Assembly (NCBI GenBank): GCA_900073065.1
Contig: FJOG01000020.1
Location: 339,770 to 403,769, forward strand
Length of the DNA: 64,000 bases
Direction of reading: 5' to 3'
Source of the DNA: Phialocephala subalpina
Taxonomy: Eukaryota; Ascomycota; Leotiomycetes; Helotiales; Mollisiaceae
Position 1 is the stretch's first letter. Every line of letters begins with the position of its first letter. The notes under the pieces were generated by a model. That model worked only from the letters and a program-made list of their open reading frames with translations, ran no database searches and was not told the origin of the DNA. Both the position numbers and the translations under genes were made by a program. Of this stretch, positions 36,401 through 48,813 are shown piece after piece.

Positions 36401-38771
36401 CGGGCAATGAGGTACCCAGACCCTTGTAGTACTTGTGCTTCCATCCCTTGTCATTGGAGTGTCGCTCCTTCCATTCCTCATACTGTGGCAGGGTGAAGAA
36501 GGATTTTGAGCTGAGAGGCTTCTTTGGGTTTGGACCCTTCCAGACCTTGACGATGGGTGTGATGAATTCTCGGAAGAAGTCAGGCAACTTAAGCAAACTA
36601 GGGAATTGAACCTGAAGGAAGTTGATCAGGAGACCCTTGATGTGACTACCGTCATGATCTTGATCGGCCATGATCATAAGATGGCCATATCGAAGACCAG
36701 TGGTATCTTTGTAGACTTGCTTGTGCTTCAAACCCAAAAATTGCTTGATATTCTGGATCTCAGCGTTCTTGGAGATCTGGTCGATTGTGGCATCTCGTAC
36801 ATTGAGCAATTTACCTCTCAAGGGGAAAACACCAATGCGATCAGGGTCCAAGATGGCTCGACCGGCAACGGCAAGACCTTTGGCGGAGTCTCCTTCGGTC
36901 AAGATCAAGGTACACTCGTGGCCACGTCTCGTACCAGCAAGATTGGCATCGACAAGTTTGGGATTGTTCATCCGCGAGCGCTTGTTTCCATCACTCTTCG
37001 TCAGCAGCTGATCGGCCTTTTGCTGAGCGAAGTTCAAGATATTTTGCACTGCTTCGGTCTTTCCAATCTTCTTCAAGAACTCGTCGGTGAGAATGCATTT
37101 GCTATGAAATGCCTTGGGTTTTGTAGTCAGCTGCTCCTTGGTTTGGGACGTAAAGGCCGGATTGACGATCAAGCAATTGACGAAGAGGAAGATATGGTTT
37201 CGGATTTGGTTGGTTTTCAGTTGAGCTCCTTTGCTGTTCCTCTTCTTGACTACGTCCATTAACTTGTCGCAAATTTGGTCTGCGATGTAGTTGACGTGCG
37301 TGCCACCGGACGTAGTAGCAATAGAGTTGACGAAAGAGACCTGGTTGAAAGAGCCGTCGGAAACAGCAAATCCAACTTCCCATTTCTCGTGTGCCTTTGG
37401 ATCTTCAATGATGACCGTGGCAGATGGTGCTTCACCATCCTCTCCAGTACCTCGCTCCTTCTGGATAGCCTTCGCATACATCTCGATGTATTTCTTGAAG
37501 TCCAGCTTGATGGGAACACCATTGAGAGAGACCTTGACACCTTTGACAGTGCCTGCCATGTCGTACACTCGACGCTTGACTATGGCTTCGAAATCATCGT
37601 CGATGCCCATCATCTTGAATTTCTTGTAGTCGGGGGTAAACGTGACTCTGGTGAAATCCGAGGATTTGCTCGCCGTGATCTTGGCATTTCCCATCTTGCT
37701 CATGTTTTCTGTCCATGTTTGCTTGTATCTCTTGCCGGTATTCATGTCCTGTGTCTCCAACGTAAACTCGGTACTGAATACATTACAAAGCTTAGCTCCA
37801 TAACCGTTTCTGCCACCGGTTGTCTTCGCCTCCTCGTCGTCGTAGTTGGAACCAGTCAAGAGATGGCCGAAAATCATTTCAGGAATGTAGATTTTCTCTT
37901 TCTATACATGAATCAGAATCGCGAGTCTGCCATGGGGTGGGGACTAGACTAACCTCGTGAATGGTAACGGGAATACCAGCACCATCGTTCTCGACGCTGA
38001 TTTCGCCCTTCTCGCGATTGACAAACACCTTGATGTTCTTCATGTTAGGATCACATTGCTTGTTATCTGCAGCATTGACCAGAATCTCGTCGAAAATCTT
38101 ATATAGACCGGGAACAAATGTAACGTCCCGAAACTCCATTTGCGATGTCTCCGAGTTGAAAACCCACATCTTTTCCTTAGTCCGCTCCACGGAGCCAATA
38201 TATGTATCGGGACGCTTGAGGATATGTTCAAGTTGAGTAAGCCTCTGGTATTTCTCCGTCGCAGTCTTCTTCTTTGTGGGCTTCATCGCAGGAACGTCGT
38301 CGTCGTCATCATCGTCGAAATTCATGCTCTCATTGGCGATATCCTGCAGAGGCTTTCCACTGCTCTTCTTTGCTGGCGCCTTCTTCTGCTTTTTCGAACT
38401 TGGAGGGGTATTCGAAAGTAAGGAGGCATCCTGCATGGAGTCGATGTCGGAGGGTTGGTCTTCGTCGTCGCTCTCAGGTTTGGGTCGCTTCTTGGGTGCC
38501 GCCTTTGTGGTCTTGAGTGTCGTCTGAGCCATCTTCTTTGGCGCAGCCTTGGCTTTTGGAGCCTTCGGTTCCTTGGGTGCCTTTGGAGCGGCTGCTTTCT
38601 TAGGTCCTGGCTTTGCTTTGGCTTTCTGTCATGATAAAAGTCAGAATAGAATCAATTGAATTGTCGCGCAGATATGTAAGGGACGCAACATACAGGAGCC
38701 GCGGCGGGAGAAAACACGTCGGAGTCGCTCTGGTCATCAAAGACCGAGTCCTCCATCAAAGAATCGTCCAT
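33489..38771 (-). CDS. TOP2: DNA topoisomerase II
   Basis: Five exons (38771-38694, 38625-37954, 37901-35184, 35134-34871, 34817-33489), all joined at phase 0, encode 1686 residues. The N-terminal Lys/Ala/Pro-rich tail is followed by the GHKL ATPase with GGRNGYGAK near residue 279. The TOPRIM metal-binding motifs are EGDSAKG (about 586) and DQDHDGSH (about 663), and the catalytic tyrosine is in ASPRYIFT (about 922). The C-terminus is a long charged region with Lys/Ala-Pro repeats, acidic DDDDDESE runs and an AT-hook-like RGRGRPPR, and ends DDASEDNFDESE. The enzyme passes one DNA duplex through another in the nucleus for decatenation and condensation. Family length is about 1400-1700. All catalytic residues are intact. 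Confidence 0.97.
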
Positions 38772-41497
38772 GTTTGCTTGTGTTGACGCGTAGAAAGTTG
38801 ATAGTTTAAGGAAAGGAAACGTGGCAGTTTGGTTGTACCCGAGGTCGGCAATACTCAAGAGATCATAGGGAGCGAGCGTAAGATTTGGGTGTATAGATCG
38901 ACCGTATTGTTGGGAGGTGTTGTGGTCGGAAGAATTGTGCGACGAGAAGTCCTCGAGGGGTGGTGTTTGTTTACAGGGAAGTCGCGTTGCTGGTGGCTAG
39001 TCTCAATTTGGCGAATCACCTAGGCGCTTTTCTACCTATTATTTCCGCCTCAGGCGTCCAGGCAAGAGCGCCTAGGCAACGCAGGCACCCCTCGTCCAGG
39101 CCCCCCTTTCCCTGCTCGCCTCTGAAATGATCCTCAAATCTTTCAGATGTTGCACCGCATCCCCACGAACATGTCGCCAACATGCAATACGCTCGCCTCA
39201 CCGTTGAGATGTAACGATCAAGGCACATTGTTTTCGCCCTCCCAGTATCTCCGATGATGGACATGCATTAGCCCGCACCCGATACTGCCGTACCGTCCAC
39301 CAGGTCGTCTACCATACCCAAATCTGGCTTTCCTCTCCCCCAAATATCTCTTTTCTCCACGCGTTCACAAGATCTGAAACCCAACGGCAGTCAGAGAGCC
39401 ATGCCGGCGCTAACAAGCCACTTCTCCTCCTTCATACTCTGTGTAACTATTCTCCTCTCAAGGTGGGAGCATGGGTACACCATACTGTCCACAACAACAA
39501 CTTCCTGTCGGATGATATTCTTCTCCATCCATCCTCAGATTCTCCACGAATCCTTCGTATTCGACAACTTATACCCTCGATGGCCACAATCGGTCATGAT
39601 GTACAGATACCACCAAAGTTCCTCGCGGCAATTCAACACCAACTTCTTCCAGTGGTTGACCCCTGACCAAGGCCTTCGTCGAGTCTACTGATAAGTATGC
39701 ACTTGTTTTATGCATACTGTTGTGTATCCAACGTGCTTCAGCCAATGGTGTGGCTTATGGGACCTTTTGTTCTGCTCCGTTTGTCGAGGTGCATTGCGGA
39801 CAACGTGGTTGGCCTCCAAAACATGAGTCGCCGCATGGAGTCAACGGGAAAGCACAGTTTGGACTGATTTATGTTGCACACATAGACTAACTCTTCAGAC
39901 TATGACTCGAGTTTTCTAGCGAGCCATGCTGTAGCTTGTGCTCGCTGAGAGGAATCGGAAAGTGGAATTCTCGTGGGGGTTTGCTCGTATTTCTCCTTTA
40001 TCTCGATCTGCTGCTCTGCATATGATTAACCTTCATCTCAATTAGGTTGGTAAGGCTGGTACAGATCTCCAGCACAGGTCACAGGCTATGTCTCTGCACT
40101 GCCTTGTCTCAGGCACCTGGGCTGCTGAAAGCCACCTCCAACCATATTTTCCGTCCTGCGCTTGCTTGCATAAGTCCCGTGTATTTACCATGATTTTCAA
40201 GTGACATCTGCAGCTCCGCATTAGTTGCGGACAGGGAAGATTCACATTCATTTCTCGAAGGGCCCAAGAAGCTCTTTGAAGAGCAGAAGGAGAAATATGT
40301 GATAACACGGATAGAGGCATGAAGCTTGTTGACATGGGTTCCGGATCTTTCAACTCTCTCCAAGACTCCAACTCTGCCCGAGACACAGACTTTGGGTTGT
40401 GCTAGGAGCAACATCCGATCCTTTGACTAGGTGCTTGAGCATGAGATGATAGTTTGGAGGATTGCTGTCCACGTGCATCGAGTCAAGCAAGCTGTCTCTG
40501 ATGTAGCGCGCTAATTGTTATGATTTCTTTGTCTGTCTTCAGAAAAATGGCTGTCCACCGTGTGGCTCATCCGCGACTTCTGCAGCCTCCCGGCCCAGGA
40601 CTCTTCGCCAACATGGAGGCCCAGCATTTCACTCCCCATTTTCAAACAAGCTCTGTTCCCGATCGGGTTGTAGCACGAAAGTTGTTGGTTTCAAACTGCC
40701 AATATGAGCCTGGAAAGACACACATTGCTGTCACGCTGCCGGGTGCTGGTTGCTATTCGTCCCTATTCGGCAATTCCGCTGTTTTGGGCTTCTAGTGAAA
40801 CATCGTTCCCTCGATCTCGCTCTAAAACGCATATGCATATTGCTCGGTAGGCCTGCTGGCTCCGTGGCGACGGACACGGGAGCGGAGAACCTCTACAGAA
40901 GCTTTTCAAGAGTCGTTTGAATCACTATTTCATCATCTTCGGGACTTGTCCTTTCAGAGCATCAACACCGCAAAGAAAGAAAGTCATAAGGATACAGCCC
41001 TTCCTCAAAGGTTACTAGGGCACCAAGGGCTCAGAGTACGTTTGCCTTGGACGATACGACTGCATCGTGTGGTTTTCACCCTCGACCCTACGAATGAGCG
41101 GTGGAGACGCGCAAACGGACTATCAATCTACCCCAGGTCGGTTCCTAGACATCGACAACAAAGAAAACCTCCACACCGAACATCCTGACAGTGGTTGAAG
41201 ACACGACTGGCATACCTTGGACTGCAGGAACCTGCACTACTAACAGGTCGAAGAAGCGCTGAATCTCAAGCTCGTTATCTGCCATTCTCTCATAAAGACC
41301 CACGAACGGACTCTTCCTGGATCTCTGTTTGCCATCTCCAATTCAGTGGTCCTCTGAGTTGCTGTACCAGTGCATTTTCTGCCTGGGCTGGCTGCTTTAC
41401 ACACCCACGAAGATTTGTTCGTCATCGAAGAACGATTTTTCTACCTTGCAGAATTAGAGGTCCAACCACACCCAACCAACCTTCAACTCTCACCGCT
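38772..41497. promoter_or_regulatory. 2.7-kb divergent intergenic region between TOP2 and the APSES gene
   Basis: No convincing coding sequence. Its size is much larger than other divergent gaps in this window. The right part probably holds a long 5' leader of the XBP1-like gene: from 41195 an open frame is continuous with the gene but lacks protein-like composition. No operator was identified. Confidence 0.4.
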
Positions 41498-43187
41498 ATG
41501 CTTTCCGTAGCATCACTCCTCAACCCTGTCAAGCCAGAGCCACGAGGCACCCGACTGCCATCTAGTCCCTCGTCGTCGCTGTACAATTCTTCTTCAACTC
41601 ATGGTAGACCTCAACTATCAACTCAGCCTTCATTCAAGAAGCAGAAGATGACTAAGGACGGTGCCATTTTTGCCAAGGGTAAGATCAAGGGAGATGTCAA
41701 CTTCCCTCCGTTTGAACAATTCGACGAGGAAACAATGCGTGAAATTCAGAAGTTCCAAGTCTATCCCCTTGGCAAGATCCAGGACTACTCTCGACACATT
41801 CCTTATAACAGCGAGAAGAAAAGCTTTCTTGAGAAGACTGGTCGCGAAAGTTTCGAAGGTAAGATGACCTGCTTACCAGATGTCCTGTGACCCTGGCTAA
41901 CATCTCTGATTGCAGTCTTCCAGTATATTTTCAAGGTTCCTGGAGACGAAAAGGAGTACACTGTGATGTGGGATTACAACATTGGACTCGTTCGTATCAC
42001 CCCATTCTTCAAGTGCTGCAAGTATTCGAAGGTAAGCAATCCTCCAGAGTCCTTCTGAACGTTCCAATCAATGTCTCTGAGGGCTGTTGGACTTCGCGCT
42101 GACTCCTACCAGACCACGCCCGCCAAAATGCTCAACATGAACCCTGGCTTGAAAGAAATCACCCACAGCATTACCGGAGGTGCTCTCGCAGCTCAAGGCA
42201 AGTTTAACACAACTTTCACTATATCCCCCTCTATTCAAGCCTCTCTAACAAACGCCAGGATACTGGATGCCATACGCCTGCGCCCTAGCAGTCTGTACAA
42301 CCTTCTGCTCTCACATATCCTCAGCCTTAATCCCAATCTTCGGCCCAACATTCCCCTCCCAATGCGTCCCTCCAGAAGCCCCCGAACATGGTCGCATGAT
42401 AATCGACCCCTCGATCATCATCTCCGCCACTGCAGAAGCCGAAGCCTATCACGTCCAATACAGCACCTTCACTCACAAAGCTCGCGACAGCTACTCACCT
42501 CAAGTTCCTCAACACTCAATTCGATCAATCGGTGAACGAAACCATCTGCCAGATATGCGTACCACGCCTTCGAATCTCGCGAATAGAAGGTTGAGATTGA
42601 AGCGTGCATTCACGGGCGATGTACCTTATGATTTGAACTCGGATACGGAGCTTGATACGAATGGGAGCGAGACCAGTGGTGGAGAATACCTCTGCTCGCC
42701 CGTCACTCCAGTCTCTTCCAACAATCTCTCCCAAGGCCTACCACAAGTCTGGCACGGAAACAACACAATTTCTAATTTAGCGAACGCATCTCTTAGCATC
42801 TCGTCTCAATTCAATGGTCCAAACCCTATCCTCAGCGCGATTCCAAGATCTACGGGACTGAACGAGATGCATATAGGTAGTTCTGCTGGCTGGCGCGGGG
42901 TTGTAAAGAGGAGGAGGAATGAGGAGGTTGATGCCGATGATGACTATGATGGTGGGGAGAGTGGTACGAGCGCCACGGATGATAAGGGAAGTGTTGGAGA
43001 TGAGAAGGGTAGTGATCGTGAGATGGAAGATGTTGCTAGCAATGGTGTCGGAGGAGCAGAGAAGAAAGCAGCTTGGCTTTTGATGAAGCTTAGTGTCAAG
43101 GATGGAGAGTGCGGCACTGAAGCTGGGAAGGAGAAGGACACTGATGAGGGACCAAGAATCAAGAGAAGGAGAGCTTTATCAATGTGA
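41498..43187 (+). CDS. APSES-domain transcription repressor, XBP1-like
   Basis: Four exons (41498-41858, 41916-42031, 42113-42197, 42259-43187) give 496 residues. The KilA-N/APSES DNA-binding domain lies at about 115-235: [38 protein letters not shown] and [18 protein letters not shown]. This divergent APSES type, with ITGGxxxAQGYW, is that of yeast Xbp1, a stress- and starvation-induced repressor. The rest is disordered, with several Ser/Asn stretches, a [10 protein letters not shown] acidic part and a final basic [10 protein letters not shown] that may be a nuclear signal. The third intron uses a GC donor (AAG|GCAAGT). Translation start is the first ATG of the open exon; the frame is open further 5' but not protein-like. 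Confidence 0.92.
42198..42258 (+). other. GC-AG intron within the APSES domain
   Basis: The 61-nt intron reads GCAAGT at its donor and CCAG at its acceptor. Splicing it creates the conserved AAQGYWMP segment; no GT donor nearby keeps the frame. GC donors are a minor class, usually with strong flanking consensus as here. Confidence 0.85.
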
Positions 43188-43680
43188 GCGAGTATTGGTC
43201 AGGAGCGAGAGGCGTTCTGGCATATGGAATTTGGCAAGGAGTTCATAGACAAGTGGAAAGGGGGTGTTCAGGCTAACGACTGTTCACGAGGAAAATAATC
43301 TGCATGGAGGTACTTTGTTTTTATTTACGTTTGATGCTTGACGCGTCCATCATGTCCATAAACAATATGGCCTTGTAACCATAGTCATCATATCGATGAT
43401 TTCAGACAAACTGCAAACACTTCTACCTTGAGCCTCAAAGTCAACATAGTGGACTCGCTTCCATCCCTACCATGCGATGACGGCAATGAGCACGGCTGTC
43501 ACCTATTTGCAACGTGCTAGGCAACGTTCCACACTGTCTCTGCACACCTCAGAGTGCCCAGCCATTGGTGATACACCAACGTCGCTTGCGTACACAGAGT
43601 ACGGAATGTCTTCCGAGCCCATCACATCTCCAGCACCCAAACGAATGGTCTTATCTCGCCAACTCAACCCTACTCAGGTT
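43188..43680. other. Intergenic region between convergent genes
   Basis: 3' ends of the APSES and CNS1 genes; no further feature seen. Confidence 0.45.
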
Positions 43681-44955
43681 TCACGACCCAACTTTCTCCC
43701 CAGCCTTCTTCCTCTTGAACTCCTGTACCCAAGCCTCCGAACTCGCTTTCGGTAACACAAAGATCTTCACCACCCCATCCACAACCTCCACATTGCCCGA
43801 CGTGAGAACCTTCAGCAAGCTCACCTTCCTCCCGACCTTAATCAGACCCCCCGTAACCGTTTCCATGTAACACTCCACCCCATTAACGGTATATGCTCCG
43901 ACGCTGTCCCATGGTAACGGCAGAATGTAACTCAGATGGTCACCCACGGATTGGGTTTCGTTAAACGACTTGATGAAATCGCTTTCCAGATTCAGCGGAT
44001 ACAGCAGCACGGTCGGAAAGGAGACTGAGGATTGTGGATCGGTCGGATTAGGCACGAGGGAGATTCTGGCGTCTTCCATTTCGGGTGGTTGAGGTGTCGA
44101 CCTGGTCTTAATGCCTCTAGCCTTCAATGCAGCGCGCAACGTAACCTCCTCCAATCTCCTCCTATTCTCCCTCTCGAGTTCCATCTTCCTCCGTTTCTCG
44201 ACCTGCTCGTTCCTTTTGATGATTTCTTTCGCTACAACTTGTAAAGCTTTGTTTTCGGGATCAATCGCTAGACCTCTCGCACAAGAATCGTCTGCTTCGA
44301 GAATCTTGTCCAGTTTCAGCAGTGCTTTCGCACTCCTATAGTATGCCTTCACGTTCTTAGAATTAATCCTCAACGCAGACCCACAATCCTGCACACAACT
44401 CCTATAATTCCCCAACTCCAAGTGACAGGCTGCTCTGTTCACTAAACACGCCTCCAATACCCCAACTTCCTTTTTCGTCTCCTCCTTATCCTCCTCCCCT
44501 TCCACTTCCCCTTTCTGCCGTTTCCTCACTTCAAGAAGTAGAACTTGTATCCCTTTCCCGTAAAACTCCTTAGCATCCCTCCACCCCTTTTCCTTGAAAC
44601 TCTCGTTTCCCCTCTCCTTAAACCCACTCGCGACCTCCAACGGTGATCCCTCGTATGCCAACGCTTTCAATGCTTCCAGATCATCGTTCTCTTCTAGATT
44701 TGTCATGAATAAGGGTGATTTGTTCAAGTCTGCGAGTATCTCGTCGGCAGATTTGTTTCGCATCGCTTCCATGGCAGGAGGTAGGTTCGGGCCTGGACTG
44801 CCATCTGGGTTCGTGATGGGCGAGGAGGATGCGAATGCGTTCATGGCTTGGGTGAGGAGGTCTGCGGGAGGTGGAGGAGGTTGGGAGGCATTTTGTTGAG
44901 GTTCAGATACCTTGACTGTATCTGCGAAGTCGTCGGATAGCTCTTCTATCTTCAT
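43681..44955 (-). CDS. CNS1: Hsp70/Hsp90 co-chaperone CNS1 / TTC4 (TPR protein)
   Basis: Intronless, 424 residues, from an ATG at 44955 to the stop at 43681. An N-terminal disordered part (PPPPPADLL) is followed by MRNKSADEILADLNKSPLFMT, the segment preceding the TPRs in TTC4. Three TPR units at about 115-245 include FKERGNESFKEKGW, NRAACHLELGNYRSC and AYYRSAKALLKLDK. The C-terminal 170 residues form the CNS1/TTC4 wheel domain with PLNLESDFIKSF. In yeast the protein binds the EEVD tails of Hsp90 and Hsp70 in the cytosol and is essential. The length and order match fungal orthologues. It ends close to the convergent APSES gene. Confidence 0.93.
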   Translation of the reverse strand: MKIEELSDDFADTVKVSEPQQNASQPPPPPADLLTQAMNAFASSSPITNPDGSPGPNLPPAMEAMRNKSADEILADLNKSPLFMTNLEENDDLEALKALAYEGSPLEVASGFKERGNESFKEKGWRDAKEFYGKGIQVLLLEVRKRQKGEVEGEEDKEETKKEVGVLEACLVNRAACHLELGNYRSCVQDCGSALRINSKNVKAYYRSAKALLKLDKILEADDSCARGLAIDPENKALQVVAKEIIKRNEQVEKRRKMELERENRRRLEEVTLRAALKARGIKTRSTPQPPEMEDARISLVPNPTDPQSSVSFPTVLLYPLNLESDFIKSFNETQSVGDHLSYILPLPWDSVGAYTVNGVECYMETVTGGLIKVGRKVSLLKVLTSGNVEVVDGVVKIFVLPKASSEAWVQEFKRKKAGEKVGS

Positions 44956-45477
44956 TTTCGCATGTGGTTGTGGCTCGTGAGCTGTTTGCGTCGGTGTTGA
45001 TCTTCAGAAAATTATTTTGGCGGGGTCGTGATGATAGCTTGGGCGGAGCGGAGCGGATTTTTATCGAGAAGCATTCCGCTCAATCTCGGTCTTGGCATGG
45101 AGATAAAAGGGACAAATCCGATCCGGATTTCAAATCCAACAGGGGTTGATGCTCTTCGGGACCGGCGTTCAAGATGCTCGATCACATCATTTTGCTGCAA
45201 TCGTTGCATGGTGTGAAACAGGTTGGGTTTATGATATACATGATTGGTAATTACAGAATTCCGTGCTGAGAAGTGCATATTTAGCCATATTTCCTCCTTG
45301 CTTGCATGAGATCAATGTGGAGATAGATATAACTTCGCCCCTCTTCGAATGCTTCATCGACTTTCTTTCTATCTACCCCGCCAACTCTCACACGTGATAC
45401 ATACAAACCCCATTATCAGAACAGCTTCTTCCTTTCATAACCTCAACGACTACACAGCAAACAAAAGATATTTCACA
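44956..45477. promoter_or_regulatory. Divergent promoter of CNS1 and the glutathione transferase gene, with an upstream in-frame ATG
   Basis: The 522-bp gap separates the two start codons. An ATG at 45349 is in frame with the transferase and opens 43 extra codons rich in Arg, Ser and His with almost no acidic residue, typical of a mitochondrial presequence. Confidence 0.5.
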
Positions 45478-46369
45478 ATGGGTTCCACCGAATCTCCAAA
45501 GATCATCCTCTACACCAACCACGGCTGCCCCTGGGCTCACCGTGCACACATCGCCCTCACCGAGTTGGGACTTCCCTTCACCGAAGAAATCATCGACCTC
45601 TCCACTCCCCGCACCGCCGAATACCTAAAGATCAACCCCCGCGGTCTCGTCCCCTCCCTCTCCTACAACGGAACCATCATCACCGAATCCGGCATCGTCG
45701 CTCAATTCCTTGCCGACGCCCATCCTTCCCACCTCGAAAAAACCTCCTCTGAAGAAGGAGGCGCTCTCCAACGAGCTAGGGTCAATTTCTTTGTTGATGC
45801 GTATTTCAGTAAAGTGAATAGCAACTTTTATCCCATTTTGAAGGCCGAGGGTGCGGAAAAGGAAGAGCATACGCAGAAGTGAGTAAGAAACGGGGGATTA
45901 TGGACTTCCTATTTTGGAATGTCCTATAATTTTTCTCAGGAAATTTTCCAGAGACATTCGTTGAAGGGCAATTGCTGACTCCCCGTCTTCAGGTATGTTG
46001 ATGCTGTTGTCAAGGAGTTAGAGCCTCTTCTCCAAGACGCAGCTCCATATTTCGGTGGCTCGAGCAAGTTGACTTTGGCTGAGGTAAGCCCTCTCCTTCC
46101 ATTCCCTTCACGTGTTTGAATGGTGGCTCTGACAATAAAAGGTCCTCACGGGCTCATTCCTCCTCCGCGTCCTAACTCACGGCAACTACCCAGAACTGAA
46201 GCTTATTCCCAAGAGTCTCACAGAGGGTCTTCAGGAAAGGGCTCCCAAGTTCTGGAAGTGGGCGAGTGCTGTTATTCAGGATAAGGGTGTCACGGCAAGT
46301 ATCTGGGACGAGAAGGGAGTTGCTGAGAGGACTGCATCCAGGGTTGAGAAGATGAAGGCTGCCAAGTGA
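45478..46369 (+). CDS. Glutathione S-transferase, omega-like CPWAHR type
   Basis: Three exons (45478-45878, 45993-46083, 46142-46369) give 239 residues. The N-terminal thioredoxin fold has the active-site motif GCPWAHR with Cys17, then GLVPSLSYNG (cis-Pro) and ITESGIVAQFL (the glutathione gamma-Glu site, ES). The all-helical C-terminal domain follows, with LTLAEVLTGSFL. A catalytic cysteine instead of Tyr or Ser points to thiol-transferase or glutathionyl reductase activity, as in omega-class and related fungal enzymes. The ATG at 45478 has a better context (CACAATGG) than the in-frame ATG at 45349, which would add a presequence-like 43-residue extension. It could therefore yield cytosolic and mitochondrial forms. 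Confidence 0.92.
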
Positions 46370-47262
46370 GCGCCTGAAGGCATTCGAGGGTGTTGACTGA
46401 TCTGATGGTTGGCAGGCTATGATGAAAACGATTCAATGCATGGCTTTCTAAAAATGTTGCGTCTTCGTCCCATGTTTGGCGAGTGGCGTTGAGACATTGT
46501 CATCTTGGGCCAAGCTCTATGTCGATTGTGTTCGGGTTTCCTATTTTGTCTTGGAAGTTTCCTGTGTCTACAATACCTTGTGTCAATCAATTTTGAGTTC
46601 TTCTGCTGTTTCATGTTTGAGCTTCGATTCTAGAGCAGTTGATTGGTGGAACATCTGCGCGAAGTTGTGCATCTGCCTTCAACTACCACCCTGTCTTGCT
46701 CGTCCAAATCCGTTCTCTTTTAAAGTTTAGAGTGCGATCATGTCTGTTTTTGATTGAAGTCATAAAATTACAGTCATACGATCTCTCCCGACATGCAGGG
46801 CTATCCTACCTACCCGAAAACTCTATTTTGACTTTGGAAATACGCCTCGAATGCCGAGTCCGAATCCTAGGATCCGAGCTTTCGGCATCGGATGTTCAAT
46901 GTTTCCATAGGACGCGGGGGTCAAGGTGGAGTCAGAAATTGATGGAAGTGGATACTACCCAAGAGATGATTCCCAAATTTTCCTTTGAGCTACAAACTTT
47001 GTTTCTCCTTTTCTCAACCCAGAGCTTCGGACAGCCAGGAAAGCTAAGAGATGATTTGTGCGTGCAGTGCCTTCAAGGTAGACAATGGTTTTGATTTGAG
47101 TTTGAAAGTTATGCACAGTACGTTCAGGTACAAATGCTTAAGTTCTCGCTCTTGAAACACACCTCTTTCCTTCGTCACTCCTTTTCTGCTCTCTTTACAC
47201 ACAGTATTTTTGCTGTAGCTGTCTCTCGTTGATTCCCTTCCGTCACGACTGCAATCGTCACA
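46370..47262. other. Intergenic region upstream of the chitinase
   Basis: No gene recognised. It holds the 3' end of the transferase gene and the chitinase promoter. Confidence 0.45.
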
Positions 47263-48813
47263 ATGCATTGCACTGCCCTTCTTTCCGTCATTTTCTACTG
47301 TGGTGCTGTCCTTTCCACCCCGCTATCGTCGAGTCTTGGACGATATTCTCGCTATGCCAGCAGGAGAGCCGAGTCCACTGGACTGCGAGCTGTAGGATAT
47401 TTCGGTAACTGGGTACTTCCATCCAAACTCAAGGCCCAGTTCAAACAGCTGATAATCTCAGGATATCTATGCACGCAACTTCTTCGTAACAGACATCGAT
47501 GTTTCCCAACTCACCCACCTCATCTACTCCTTCGCCAACATCGACAACACTACCGGAGAAGTGTAAGGCCCCCCCCCCCTTTCCCTTACCCACCCATCTA
47601 ACGCCCTCAGTCTCCTCAGCGACGAATGGGCCGATCTCCAATACGCCTACCCCGGCGACGACACCACAGCAAACGGCACAAACGTCTACGGCGGCATCAA
47701 ACAAATGTTCCTTCTCAAGAAAAAGAATCGTTCACTCAAAACCATGCTCTCGGTCTTGGGTGCTACATACTCCGCATACTTCTCCCCGATCCTAGCCTCC
47801 GAATCCCTTCGCGCCAATTTCGCCACAACAGCTCTCAAGCTCATGACTGATCTCGGTTTCGACGGGATAGACATCGACTATGTAAGTCTCGCCTTCTCAT
47901 CGCAACCTTTCCTCCATAGCACGATCTCGAGACATGCAGATTCCACTTCAATTTCCCGCTACTCCTAGGACTCTCTCATGCGTTGTAAAGTACCTCTTAG
48001 TAACTCCTCGATCCCCTTGAACAGGAATACGTACAAAACTCCACCGAAGCCTGGCAAATGGTTGATCTCCTCTCCAAGTTGCGATCAGGAATGGATGTTA
48101 TATCCTCCAACACATCTTGCTCCCCTTTTCTCCTATCCTACGCAAGCCCAGCCGGGCCGTTGAAATACACACAGCTAGATATGGCCGGCATGGACCAATA
48201 TCTCGATTTCTGGAACTACATGGGTTTCGACTATGCCGGTTCCTGGGACACGATCGCAGGCCACTCCTCTAACCTATTCGCTTCTTCGGATAACCCTCTC
48301 AGCACACCTTTCAACACTTCAACAGCAATCAACTACTACCTCACCACTGGCGGGGTTCCGGCATCGAAGATCAACTTAGGATCGCCGTTATATGCTCATG
48401 CATTCGCCGGTACCGAAGGACCTGGAAAACCATTCAACGGAACTGGAACAGAAGGGAGTTTTGGGATTGCGGGGACGTGGGATTATAAAGCTCTCCCTGT
48501 TGAAGGGTATAACGCTACTGTTTATAACAGCAAGAAGATTGGGGCGAGTTGGAGTTATGATTCTGCGAAGAAGTATATGATTAGCTATGATACGCCGGCG
48601 ATTGCGAAACAGAAGGCGGGGTGGATTATGAAGATGGGGTTGGGGGGTAGTATGTGGTGGGAGGTTAGTATGGATAAGAACGGGACGGAGAGTTTGATTG
48701 GGAGTACGGTGAAGACCTTTGGAGGCAAGAAGGCCTTGGACTCGAGTAAGAATCATTTGAGCTATCCAACTAGCAAGTACGAGAACTTGAGGAAAGGCTT
48801 TCCGGAAGAGTGA
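47263..48813 (+). CDS. Secreted GH18 chitinase
   Basis: Four exons (47263-47412, 47462-47562, 47611-47881, 48025-48813) encode 436 residues. The signal peptide is MHCTALLSVIFYCGAVLS, followed by a basic R-rich propeptide-like stretch to about residue 43. GH18 strands appear as LRAVGYFGNW, QLTHLIYSFANI, and the catalytic DxxDxDxE as FDGIDIDYE, with Glu175 as proton donor. The codon for that Glu lies directly after intron 3. Further conserved parts are YMGFDYAGSWD, INLGSPLYAHAF and GGSMWWEVSMD. This is a group A, ChiA1/Chit-type enzyme without a visible chitin-binding or GPI module; such enzymes hydrolyse beta-1,4-GlcNAc in cell-wall remodelling or fungal antagonism. The second intron contains a run of about 13 C that may mislead base calling. 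Confidence 0.95.
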
